DNA from: an uncultured Idiomarina sp.
GTDB taxonomy: Bacteria; Pseudomonadota; Gammaproteobacteria; Enterobacterales; Alteromonadaceae
Assembly (NCBI GenBank): GCA_946885915.1
Contig: CAMPHF010000002.1
Coordinates: 313,518 to 377,517, forward strand
Direction: 5' to 3'
Length of the DNA: 64,000 bases
Shown here: piece by piece, positions 25,420 to 34,333 of the stretch
Numbering within the stretch: the first letter of the stretch is position 1
Layout: the number at the start of each line of letters is the position of its first letter
The notes under the pieces: generated by a model
Database searches by the model: none
What the model was told of the DNA's origin: nothing
Seen by the model: only the letters and a program-made list of their open reading frames with translations
Program-made: the position numbers and the translations under genes

Positions 25420-25836
25420 CTACCAAGGATCTCTAAAACCGTCAAACGAGGTTCTGTCATCAAACGAGTTAAAACTATCGTTATCAGAAATATGAGTGGC
25501 CATTAATGAGCTATTCATATCTGAATGAAGGTTATTGCCAAATACTGAACCATCAATGCCGTAAGGGTTCCCGTTAGTATCGAGTCCGCCTATTCCGCCT
25601 ATCATCAGCAATCCTGTTGCTGGATTTATATGCATGAGGTCGTCGTCATAACCTTCACTTGTGTGTCTACACAGGCGGTCGCTATCCGAAGTGTGGGTCA
25701 TACCAACGATATCGGTGTTATGCGACTTTGGTGAGCCAGAGAAAGTATCGACTTGTCCCTTTTTCGCTGTACCAAGATTCGCAAGAGCCCACATAAAAGC
25801 AAGTCCTGAACCAACTACCAGGATAAATACCAGCAT
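25420..25836 (-). CDS. Small membrane-anchored protein, last gene of the kinase operon
   Basis: 138 aa. One N-terminal transmembrane or signal-anchor segment (MLVFILVVGSGLAFMWALANL, res 1-21) is followed by a hydrophilic Asp/Ser/Gly-rich tail with low-complexity character (MNSSLMATHISDNDSFNSFDD). No family recognised. It starts 2 bp after the stop of the CorA-like gene, so it is translationally linked. A partner of the membrane effector is possible. Confidence 0.55.
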   Translation of the reverse strand: MLVFILVVGSGLAFMWALANLGTAKKGQVDTFSGSPKSHNTDIVGMTHTSDSDRLCRHTSEGYDDDLMHINPATGLLMIGGIGGLDTNGNPYGIDGSVFGNNLHSDMNSSLMATHISDNDSFNSFDDRTSFDGFRDPW

Positions 25837-25838
25837 AG

Positions 25839-27098
25839 TTAGATTTCCTTTTTGTCATATCTCGAGCGGCGGTAACTGCGCCACAACATCGGCAGCAGCA
25901 TGATGGCTAGCACACCCAAACCCGAAATTGCGACGGTTAACCAAAAGTCGAAATCGCGTTCTGCAGCAGGCAAGGCCATTAATGTCGATAATGAATCTAA
26001 AGGTAATATAATGGCCGCCAATACCGAAATAGAAAACAGCATAAAGTTGTAGTTCTCTTCATTCGCTCGCTGTTGTTGCCCGTGCTGATAATCTATTTCA
26101 TTAAACACCTTTTCTTCCAAAGCTTTCAGCTCTAAGCGCTCGCACACATACTTATATAAGCGCTGTGCCAGAGGGTAACCGCTTACTTGCGCTATATTAT
26201 AACGTTGGCGAAATACTCGGATTTTTAGATTTAGATTTTTAAGTGTTTTTGGATTCGCCGCCGTTAGGCTCTCTTGAAAGCGCTCATATTGCATACGTTG
26301 ATAAATAGCCAGCGCAAAAAGGTCGATATAGTAGTGATGACGGCTCAAATTTTCATGTAATGCGGTTGCACTGGGATCTCCGACAAAAATCAAGCGATGA
26401 TATGCTTGCAAGCAATGCCAATTATCCCATACAGATAACATTGAATTTTTTAGCTCCGCAGCTTCTAATTGCGCTAGTTTATAGCTCGGTTTAGCAGGGT
26501 CCGCCCCTGCTACTAAATTCACTGTTAAGTTCTGATTCTCTTCGGATGTATTGGTTTCAACGTGCAAGCAATACGGCAGCTCATGACCAAGCCAATCTTC
26601 CATATTGTCTTCAGAATGACCAATATCGCGGCCAATCAATTGTTCAATCCATTTTGACAATGGTTGAGCGTTATCACCTTGAGACCATTTTGGTAACTCG
26701 GCGCTGTGGGATTTTTGAAAGAAACTGAAAAGCTGGCGTTGCAGTGGGAAGATATCGCTTTTTGATGCTGGAGTAGTGGATACCGATAGATATAAAAAGT
26801 GTATATTCCCAAAATCTACGAGCTGCACACCCGTCAATTCGGCGATGATTTCATCCGAGTAATTTAAGGCCAGATCGGCAAGCAGGCTGCATGATAAATC
26901 AAGACACCATCGCCCGTCTTCCAGAGGCCTAAATATATCTACTGTTGACCGATTGAAAAACCTCCGCATATCGACTTTCTCGGAGCTAGATAGGCCATTA
27001 GTCCAGTGCTTCCATGGTTGGCGCTGGAAAAGCTTTTTCCGCTCTAACTTGGTCAGATTTATCGGAAGTAATGCGGTGGCATGAATCGTATAACTCAT
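25839..27098 (-). CDS. Two-TM, CorA-like membrane protein (candidate effector)
   Basis: 419 aa. A large soluble N-terminal region (1-340) with long helices towards its end is followed by two C-terminal transmembrane helices: FMLFSISVLAAIILPLDSLSTLM (about 345-368) and FWLTVAISGLGVLAIMLLPMLW (about 382-403), then a basic tail RSYRRSRYDKK. This helix-then-two-TM arrangement with ILPL in TM1 recalls CorA channels. The GMN selectivity motif is absent, so ion specificity cannot be assumed. In a defence-like operon a pore-forming effector is a sensible inference. Its ATG overlaps the preceding stop by one base (TAATG). Confidence 0.6.
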   Translation of the reverse strand: MSYTIHATALLPINLTKLERKKLFQRQPWKHWTNGLSSSEKVDMRRFFNRSTVDIFRPLEDGRWCLDLSCSLLADLALNYSDEIIAELTGVQLVDFGNIHFLYLSVSTTPASKSDIFPLQRQLFSFFQKSHSAELPKWSQGDNAQPLSKWIEQLIGRDIGHSEDNMEDWLGHELPYCLHVETNTSEENQNLTVNLVAGADPAKPSYKLAQLEAAELKNSMLSVWDNWHCLQAYHRLIFVGDPSATALHENLSRHHYYIDLFALAIYQRMQYERFQESLTAANPKTLKNLNLKIRVFRQRYNIAQVSGYPLAQRLYKYVCERLELKALEEKVFNEIDYQHGQQQRANEENYNFMLFSISVLAAIILPLDSLSTLMALPAAERDFDFWLTVAISGLGVLAIMLLPMLWRSYRRSRYDKKEI

Positions 27099-28369
27099 TA
27101 CTCGATTTCCTTATCACGTTCATCACGTAGCAGCTTGTCAATTCGGGAAATCGGCAGTTTTTCCGCTGCCTGAACTAAGCACTCATAGTCAGCTACAGAG
27201 AGACTTTGTTGTAGGTATTCCTTAACGCTCTTAACCTTAAGGTCATTTGCCTTTCGTCTAAAATAATCGTGGCTCAGTAGATGATACTTCCGAAGCACCT
27301 CTGCAAGATGCTGTATGTTGTTATCAAGGCTAGATATATCGATAGTTAAGCCTTTACCGCCTAGCATATCCTTGGAACTAATTGGATAACGATGAAACGG
27401 CCATGCTTGCATATTTTTTGTCGCGCATCGAGCAAGATTGAAAATAAATGAATGTGTAGTTTTTACGAACCAGCTAGCATTTATCTGGCTCGCATGAATA
27501 CGTATTTGTCCGTAAGCATCATCCTGCACTACATGTTCTTCATCTACCTCAACCCCGTCTCTAGCTAAAACACTTTTGATAGTCTGGAGGTCGGGTTGTA
27601 ATCTGCTCGGACGTTTAGTGAGCGTTGGTAATAAAGCCTCACCCTTTAAGTCCGCCCATGGCAACTCCAAAAATTCTTCGCCAAACTGGGCCCAAGCTCT
27701 TTCGGGATTGGTTTTCCCAACAATGACGAGCTTACAGTGTTGAAAGCCAGGCTCATAATCTTCAGTTGGCTCGATATGGATGCATTCATCGGGAATGTTG
27801 ACCGCATTTTTTTCTTGCTGTTTCATATGCTGAATAGCATCAACAGCCATCAGGCTTACTTCGGTATGTGGACGCGCGACAACAACGAACGAAAAGTCGT
27901 TTGCGCTCATGTTCTCAACTGACTTAAACGGACGATTATATGCTTGAGTTGGGAGCCATCGCTGCGATACGGCACAAAGACGTAGCGACCTTGTTATTTT
28001 CCGAATGGGCTTTCCAAGCGCTATGGTGCGCTCTCCAAGTGAAGTGATTGTAAGTTTACCCGAGACGGATCGTTCAACGTAACCCAATGCAAACAGTTCC
28101 CTAATTTTCTCTTGTACTGTAACTTCAGCAAGCCCCATTAAATTGCTGAGTGCTATGTATTCCTCAACATTTTGAGCAAACGGAGCATTTAGCAATTCGA
28201 GAATAGTGACGTGAGTGAAATCGTGTTCCTCATGCGCTACTTCTTCCGTATTCATTTGAACGGCAACCACCGGCAACCAAAGTCGCTGATAGAAGAATAG
28301 CCGCAGTCCTTCAGCCTCAATTTTTCGGAACAGTTGTTGTTCGTCTTTAAAATCTTGGCTACTTCTCAT
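27098..28369 (-). CDS. Winged-helix-containing protein of the kinase operon
   Basis: 423 aa, no named family. Residues about 50-125 look like a winged helix (ILELLNAPFAQNVEEYIALSNLMGLAEVTVQEKIRELFALGYVERS in spaced form, then a wing GKLTITSLGE). The central part has beta-alpha stretches (FSFVVVARPHTEVSLMAVDAI), and the C-terminal part is helical with a Lys/Arg-rich end. It may be a DNA-sensing or regulatory subunit. The start overlaps the helicase stop by ATGA. No nuclease or nucleotide-binding motif is seen. Confidence 0.5.
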   Translation of the reverse strand: MRSSQDFKDEQQLFRKIEAEGLRLFFYQRLWLPVVAVQMNTEEVAHEEHDFTHVTILELLNAPFAQNVEEYIALSNLMGLAEVTVQEKIRELFALGYVERSVSGKLTITSLGERTIALGKPIRKITRSLRLCAVSQRWLPTQAYNRPFKSVENMSANDFSFVVVARPHTEVSLMAVDAIQHMKQQEKNAVNIPDECIHIEPTEDYEPGFQHCKLVIVGKTNPERAWAQFGEEFLELPWADLKGEALLPTLTKRPSRLQPDLQTIKSVLARDGVEVDEEHVVQDDAYGQIRIHASQINASWFVKTTHSFIFNLARCATKNMQAWPFHRYPISSKDMLGGKGLTIDISSLDNNIQHLAEVLRKYHLLSHDYFRRKANDLKVKSVKEYLQQSLSVADYECLVQAAEKLPISRIDKLLRDERDKEIE

Positions 28370-31300
28370 GCATTCAATCCTCGCTGATTACTCGGATCCT
28401 GTGACTTATTTTTAGCTTTTGGTAGGAACCAAAAACCAGGGAGTATGGACTTCGATTGCTGCAACTGTGCTACCAAAAATTGCATGGCGCGCTTAAATTC
28501 CGCATCCGGAGCATCTTCCTTGGTTAATTTTGTCATCGTCTCTGTATTACCAATTATCACAAGCTGCCTTTTTGCCCGAGTCACGGCAACATTCATCCGC
28601 TGCCAGGCCTTCATAAAGCCAACATTTCCTCGCTCATTTGACCGTGAGCAGGCAAAGATAATTAACTCTCGCTCTTGACCTTGGAAGCTATCAACGGATG
28701 CAACAAGCTCACTCATCGGGATTTCAAGTGAAGGCAATTCGCCTGCTTGCTGAAGTGCTTTTATTCGCTTTTTAATTTGCGCGATATGAGCTTTGTACGG
28801 AACGATAATAGCGATTTCACGATTACCAAGTAATTCTGGCCGTGCCTCAAGTGCTCGCTTAAAAACCTCGACTACAATATTGGACTCGGATCGATTTCCA
28901 GCGAATTGGCCATTTTTGAATTGCTCGCTATTGTTATTCATCTTGGCGGTATCAAGCCACACAAAAGGGGTGGGGAAAAATTTCAGCAACGGGGCACTGT
29001 TAAGCTTATTTTTACCCGCATAGTACTTGCCATCATAAAATGCAGCAGATACAAAATCGCTAATTTCGCTAGGGCAACGAAACTGAGTATCGAGCATAAA
29101 GCGTCTGTTTTCGGGAGCGGTGTTCCAAAGCAATTCAAACCAGCTCTGGTAATAGAGCTCAAGCTCGTCATCGGTTTGGCTAAATTTGAGCTCTGTTAAT
29201 ACCTCATCCTGAACAATTGGGCGAATTTGCTTGTGGTCACCTACAAGAATAGCCTTTTCACATCTTGAAAGAGGAACCATTAGATTATGTGCTTGAATCT
29301 GTCCAGCTTCGTCTACAATAACTACATCGAAGTCGATGTTGCGAAACAGCTCCTTGGTGTTAATTCCAATACACGTGGCGCCAACCACATTAACGTGTTC
29401 CAAAAGTAATGGGTATAAACTTTGTTCACGTTCAGTACTAACTTTTTCAAACCATCTTCGCAGGACGTTTTTGACATGTTCAATACTCTTTTGCAGCGCA
29501 TTTATATTGCTGCTAGATAGTTCGTATAGTGATGGTATCTCTATCACACCCGCGTAGTTACCTGGATGGTTTGCGTCAATAACGTTCAGTATTTGTCTCA
29601 TCGAAGTGATTGCAGCTTTAGTGTCATCAATTTCTTTTACTAGCTGCTGTTGGCTATCTTGGCTTTGCTTCTGCTCGATTTCCAATCGATTTATCATCGC
29701 TTCTAAAGCTGTAATTCGGCTCTGCAATCGACGCATCGTTATTAAGTTAAATCCGCGTTTTATAAGCTTGAATAAACCTCGCGTTTGTTTGCGTTCTATA
29801 CCCGAAAACTGCTCTAACAACTCATCCAAATCTTTGCGTTTACCTGCAATTTCTCGCGAACGCTGGTTATGTTCATCGTTAAGCTTTTTACGCTGACTTA
29901 TAAATTGATCGAGCTGTATAGATTGCTGCTCAATACTTTTGAATGTTTGTATTATTTTCAGTGCTTGCTGTTGTACCGATTCCAAGAATACTTGCGCCCG
30001 ATCTAGGTAGTCACTGAGATTAGGATCAGTAGTGAACATCCGCTTTTGCAGTTCGCGTAATTTATTGTCCAATAAGCAATCAGCAAGTGATGCGCTGACC
30101 TTAGACTCGTTGCCAATTCTTAAACACTCGAAGTTAGGTTCACTGATTAACCTCTCGAGGACGTTATCTACAGCTTTATTATTTTGTGACGTAATCAACA
30201 CTCGCTTGCCTAGCGCAGCATAGTGTTTCACCCACTCTAGAATAACGGTGGTTTTTCCCGTTCCCGGTGGACCAAGGACCAAAGCATAATCAGGGGTGGC
30301 GATGCCTCCTTCAATTGCTCGTTGTTGTGATGGCGTGGGCGGAAATGCACCTGATTCGGTTACTAAGGAGTGGTGTTGAAACGAAGGGTGGTCATATTCG
30401 CCACTCAATAACGACAATAACCATGGGTTCTTGGTCTCACCTAACGCCAATGCTTTAAGTATCGCTCCGCGAATATTTTTCAATACCGGGAGTGCCATGA
30501 GTTTAAACGTCCCGGTTTTGGGGATAAGCGCGCTTTGAACTTGTCCGGCGCTACTTAAACGAATCACTGGTTGATTGGCGACTGGCTCATAATCAACTAC
30601 TTCAAAGGCTAGACCTGAATCACTCTCGGTTTGAATATCATCGGTGGCAATCAGCTTAATTTGTTTCTCGACTAACCTTTCATAGTCTTTAGCTTCAAGA
30701 GTGAAATCGTAGAACACTCGTTTTATATGACGAACGGAACTTGCTTTCCACTCAACATATGAGAATCTCGGCTCGTTCTGTTCCGCGCGGCAGTCAATGT
30801 CATATTCACTTTCAATAAAGGCATTAAGTGTATCTAATCGATCTCTTTCTGCGTCACTAAGCTGACGCTCTTCTCTCGCCACCTTTTGACTTTTGGTGCG
30901 CAGGATTCCTGCTCGTTCTTGAAAGGTAATTTTAAATAAGCTTGCTAATTCGTCGACATATAGCCCATTTTTAATCTGCGGGTTTGCCTCTAAGCTTCTA
31001 AACTCTGTCCCAGAGCAAAATTGAACACCTTCGAATTGAAGAATTATGCCTTGTTGCATTGCTCGAGCTCGGTCGGTGCTATCGGCATAATATACCCTTT
31101 GAGGAAAAAGCCTTTTATTACCCTCTCGATTGGTACCCGCAGTGAAAACCAACTTTAAATCACCAACAAGTAACACAAACTTTGGTTTGTCACTGGAAAG
31201 CCCTCTTAGCATATAAATCAGTCCACGAGTCGCATTGCGAAGCACGTTACGAATGCTTGTTTCTGAAACCACTTGCCTTTGGTTTCCCGTCTGCTCTTGA

Positions 31301-31425
31301 CTGTGCGTCAGCGTAGGGCGGAAATATTGATTGGTGGCATTTCCGAGTAACGCGATGGTATGTGGAAATTTTTCGACAACTTGATCAGGCCAAAATGGTA
31401 CGCTTTTTAGTGTTGTTACCGCCAT
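28366..31425 (-). CDS. Upf1/Dna2-like SF1B helicase with coiled-coil insert
   Basis: 1019 aa. Motif I GPPGTGKTTVILEW (about 383-396), motif II VIVDEAGQIQ (about 700), motif III LVGDHKQIRP, motif IV DTQFRCPSEIS, motif V SVDSFQGQERELIIFACSRSN (about 910-930) and motif VI MNVAVTRAKRQL (about 942). The AAA core is split by a long coiled coil (about 460-640, EREI/KRKDLDELLEQF type). The N-terminal 370 residues are unassigned. Members of this superfamily unwind RNA or DNA and occur in many defence systems. It lies 5 bp after the kinase gene and overlaps the next by 4 bp. Confidence 0.85.
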   Translation of the reverse strand: MAVTTLKSVPFWPDQVVEKFPHTIALLGNATNQYFRPTLTHSQEQTGNQRQVVSETSIRNVLRNATRGLIYMLRGLSSDKPKFVLLVGDLKLVFTAGTNREGNKRLFPQRVYYADSTDRARAMQQGIILQFEGVQFCSGTEFRSLEANPQIKNGLYVDELASLFKITFQERAGILRTKSQKVAREERQLSDAERDRLDTLNAFIESEYDIDCRAEQNEPRFSYVEWKASSVRHIKRVFYDFTLEAKDYERLVEKQIKLIATDDIQTESDSGLAFEVVDYEPVANQPVIRLSSAGQVQSALIPKTGTFKLMALPVLKNIRGAILKALALGETKNPWLLSLLSGEYDHPSFQHHSLVTESGAFPPTPSQQRAIEGGIATPDYALVLGPPGTGKTTVILEWVKHYAALGKRVLITSQNNKAVDNVLERLISEPNFECLRIGNESKVSASLADCLLDNKLRELQKRMFTTDPNLSDYLDRAQVFLESVQQQALKIIQTFKSIEQQSIQLDQFISQRKKLNDEHNQRSREIAGKRKDLDELLEQFSGIERKQTRGLFKLIKRGFNLITMRRLQSRITALEAMINRLEIEQKQSQDSQQQLVKEIDDTKAAITSMRQILNVIDANHPGNYAGVIEIPSLYELSSSNINALQKSIEHVKNVLRRWFEKVSTEREQSLYPLLLEHVNVVGATCIGINTKELFRNIDFDVVIVDEAGQIQAHNLMVPLSRCEKAILVGDHKQIRPIVQDEVLTELKFSQTDDELELYYQSWFELLWNTAPENRRFMLDTQFRCPSEISDFVSAAFYDGKYYAGKNKLNSAPLLKFFPTPFVWLDTAKMNNNSEQFKNGQFAGNRSESNIVVEVFKRALEARPELLGNREIAIIVPYKAHIAQIKKRIKALQQAGELPSLEIPMSELVASVDSFQGQERELIIFACSRSNERGNVGFMKAWQRMNVAVTRAKRQLVIIGNTETMTKLTKEDAPDAEFKRAMQFLVAQLQQSKSILPGFWFLPKAKNKSQDPSNQRGLNA

Positions 31426-31430
31426 GTCAT

Positions 31431-32255
31431 TTAGGCTCTCGTCATTACTTTTAAGCCGTTTACAAATTCGCCGAGTGTTGGGCGTTCGCTCGGGTTAAAG
31501 GCTGTCGCCATTTCTAATAACTCAAATAAGTGTGCGGCTTTTTTAATTTGCTGAGAGAGTGGTGGGTAGTCGGGCATATCCCAGTCATTCATTGAGGCGT
31601 TGACATGAAGCGATGCAGGCTCACCGGTCAGAAGAAACCATAAAGTTTGAGCGAGCCCAAAAACATCGGTTTTATCAGTTAAACGGACTTTTCTAGAAAT
31701 GTATTGCTCTGGTGCTCGGTAACCTTGCGTTCCCTCTTCTAGACCTCGTTTTTGCACAGTATTTCCGAAATCAATCACAAATACCTCAGCGTTATGGATT
31801 TGTGTATGGCCCGGCCGCACAATAAGCAAGTTTTCAGGCTTGATATCCCGATGCACCAAACGCTCTTTATGGATTTGTTGCAGGCGTTGTCCGGCTTTAA
31901 CGACTAATGAAATTCTAGCCTCGGCCTCTTTATGATCAGCGACTTCGCCGGAATAGAATTCAGCAAAAGTTATTCCATCAATCCAGTCGCAAGTTAAAAA
32001 TAGATGGTTTTGAATCTGAATTACTTGGTGAACATGCGGCACTACACCAAAAGGCAAACGGTTAAGCGCTGTAATTTCGGCCGTAATATTTTTGGGATCG
32101 TTCGCATTTAAATCAAAAACCTTAAGCGCGTAAGTGAGCTCAGCTTCACTTTTCTTCACTCGCAATAGCGCACGTCCACTACTTTTATTGTTGTAAACTG
32201 TGGTAATTTTCGTGAGCCCCATTTGTTTGAGGGCGTTAGCTAGCATCAACTCCAT
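31431..32255 (-). CDS. Hanks-type Ser/Thr protein kinase
   Basis: 274-aa soluble kinase with catalytic residues intact: YALKVFD (ATP Lys near 45), catalytic loop HRDIKPENLL (about 132-141), VIDFGNT (DFG, about 160), activation segment EEGTQGYRAPEQ and DVFGLAQTLWFLLTGE. No transmembrane or sensor domain. It overlaps the upstream PP2C-NERD-pseudokinase gene by 10 bp, so kinase and phosphatase are cotranslated, giving a reversible phosphorylation switch. Substrates are likely neighbours (helicase, CorA-like protein), which is inference. Confidence 0.9.
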   Translation of the reverse strand: MELMLANALKQMGLTKITTVYNNKSSGRALLRVKKSEAELTYALKVFDLNANDPKNITAEITALNRLPFGVVPHVHQVIQIQNHLFLTCDWIDGITFAEFYSGEVADHKEAEARISLVVKAGQRLQQIHKERLVHRDIKPENLLIVRPGHTQIHNAEVFVIDFGNTVQKRGLEEGTQGYRAPEQYISRKVRLTDKTDVFGLAQTLWFLLTGEPASLHVNASMNDWDMPDYPPLSQQIKKAAHLFELLEMATAFNPSERPTLGEFVNGLKVMTRA

Positions 32256-34321
32256 AATTTAATCGCCTTATTCAGTGAAGCCATCGAGGGTCGATATCTC
32301 GCATTTGGGTGAACGCCTTTTGTCAGCAGTTCTGCATCCTCTGGCGGCAAATTGCTTCGCGATAATAAGCCTGAGAATTCGTTTTTTTGTTGTAATTTCA
32401 GTTTATTAGGTGAGGCTCCAGATAGAATGAAGGCGCAAATCATGGCAAAACTAAAAACGTCCGCACTCTGAGAAACGGCAGCTGTTGAATCCAATACTTC
32501 ATCTGCTTGATATAGACGATCAAATTGCGTGCGAGCAGTGATTGGCAACGTTTTAATATCATCCGACTGCGTTAATTCGAAGTTTATCAGCTGTAAATCT
32601 AACGTATCACAGCTGTGGTTTTGCTGTGATATACGAATGTTTTTAGGGTTGATAGAGCGAAGTACAATCGCTGGTGACTTAAAACTGCTGATCAGACTTA
32701 AGATATGGCTAAGCTTTTTTATAGCCGACAGGCGCTCTGCTCGACTTGGATTAGTTTGCAGCCAATCTAACAGATTGGTTGGGTGTCCGGGTTCAAGAAA
32801 GATAATTAAGTCGTCGCCTTTATGGTAATGCCAATAATAATAAGGAATCCCAGGCACGCGGTGGCGTCCAAGTCGCTGCAGTACTGGAACTTCACGAGCA
32901 ATTCTCGCAATAGATGTGCCACTATCCAGGCGCTTAAATGAATCATTTTTGTAACGCTTAGCCCAAACTTTGTCACCGTAATGGCTTGCTTCCAACACTG
33001 TGAAATAATCTGTCGATTCCTCCGCAATCACTTTCGATTCATCTAGAATTAGGCCAGGAGCCAACATCTGTGGTACTTCATTTGTATCCAAATCAATCAA
33101 GAATCGTTGGCAGATGTTATTAATCTGGGCGGGTGAAAGAAGCGGCTTTTTCTTCTTCCCAGCCCAACTTTCTGCATGTTTAATAATGGCGGGAACCATA
33201 CTCTTTAGGTCGCAGATGAGTGCTTCACCGTAGTGATAAGGCAAGTTGTGCGATGCCCCATTACCATCTATACAGGTAACATCTGCGTGACTGGACGTAA
33301 AGCAGATCACGACCGTCTTTCTTGCTTCAGGAATTAGCTCGGGCGCAACGGACTGCAAAGCATTTTGATAGTTACGGATTGCCTCCAACCCCTTGCGAAC
33401 CGGATTTGCATCCTTTATTTTTCTCGGTGGCTTCGATCGATTGTCGTGCAATATCATTGAGTTACGGTCGCTTGAGTCAACATACAGCTCAACATCGTCG
33501 GCGTGACCTTTCACTTCAATAAAAAACAGTCCGAGTGGCGTAACAAATAGAGCGTCCACTTCTCGTGTTGATTTCGCACCTTTAAAAAAAGGGTTGCGTA
33601 CGACTCTGGAGCCTTGCAATGCACTGCTGGTAATAGCTTGTCTGGCTAACTCTTTGTGAACCGCATGCTCTGCGACATCCGCGGATGGTTCACCGATTAA
33701 AGCCTCTAACCAAGATTCATCATCAGCTTGCTCAGTACTTAAATCGACCGGGAAAATAACAGCACTCCAATCGTCCTCTTCCCGAACTACGTGCAGCGAT
33801 TCACGAACATTGTGCTCTAGTTGCTCAAACCTCAATTGCTCAAGCATTTTGGCGTGGTTTAAACCGTCACTACTGAACACATACTTTGTGTCATAGCTGA
33901 GAGTGATTTGATAACGATGAGGGTTCAGGGGGCTGTTTTGTCCTAGCACCTGTTCTGGTTGAGAAACGTCTCTCTCTCGCAGTGACTTTACCGGCTGGTG
34001 TGGCGTCAATTCATAAATTCTGAGGTTACCGACAATATCGACAATTACCGTATTATTCTGCCGATGTGTCGCCATACCAAACACTGCTTGCGCACCGTTG
34101 TCGCGCAATAGGTTATCTAATGAACGGACAACCAGCTCGGTACGTAACATTGCGTTGGCCGATTGTTGCTGCAGCCATTGTAAACATAACGCTCGAGCTT
34201 TTTCAGGATTCGCGCCAGAGACGCCATCAATTACCACTATTTGACGCCGGTTTGGGTGTGACCAAACCAAATCTCCTCGATTTTGTGGCCCTTGAAAATG
34301 TTTAAATAAGAACTCGGTCAT
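32246..34321 (-). CDS. PP2C-like phosphatase / NERD / pseudokinase fusion
   Basis: 691 aa with three parts. Residues 1-195 are PP2C-like: IVVIDGVSG (D32), GNLRIYEL, KYVFSSDGLNH and EEDDWSAVIF carry the metal-binding aspartates in order. Residues about 215-300 are a NERD domain (STREVDALFV...FIEVKGH, E about 268, K about 270). Residues about 440-691 are kinase-like, but the catalytic loop is LRSINPKNIRIS (no HRD Asp) and the DFG site reads INFEL, so it is a pseudokinase. It lies 12 bp after the first gene and overlaps the true kinase. Combined phosphatase, nuclease-like and kinase-scaffold roles are inferred. Confidence 0.75.
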   Translation of the reverse strand: MTEFLFKHFQGPQNRGDLVWSHPNRRQIVVIDGVSGANPEKARALCLQWLQQQSANAMLRTELVVRSLDNLLRDNGAQAVFGMATHRQNNTVIVDIVGNLRIYELTPHQPVKSLRERDVSQPEQVLGQNSPLNPHRYQITLSYDTKYVFSSDGLNHAKMLEQLRFEQLEHNVRESLHVVREEDDWSAVIFPVDLSTEQADDESWLEALIGEPSADVAEHAVHKELARQAITSSALQGSRVVRNPFFKGAKSTREVDALFVTPLGLFFIEVKGHADDVELYVDSSDRNSMILHDNRSKPPRKIKDANPVRKGLEAIRNYQNALQSVAPELIPEARKTVVICFTSSHADVTCIDGNGASHNLPYHYGEALICDLKSMVPAIIKHAESWAGKKKKPLLSPAQINNICQRFLIDLDTNEVPQMLAPGLILDESKVIAEESTDYFTVLEASHYGDKVWAKRYKNDSFKRLDSGTSIARIAREVPVLQRLGRHRVPGIPYYYWHYHKGDDLIIFLEPGHPTNLLDWLQTNPSRAERLSAIKKLSHILSLISSFKSPAIVLRSINPKNIRISQQNHSCDTLDLQLINFELTQSDDIKTLPITARTQFDRLYQADEVLDSTAAVSQSADVFSFAMICAFILSGASPNKLKLQQKNEFSGLLSRSNLPPEDAELLTKGVHPNARYRPSMASLNKAIKLWS

Positions 34322-34333
34322 TGCGCTCAGACT

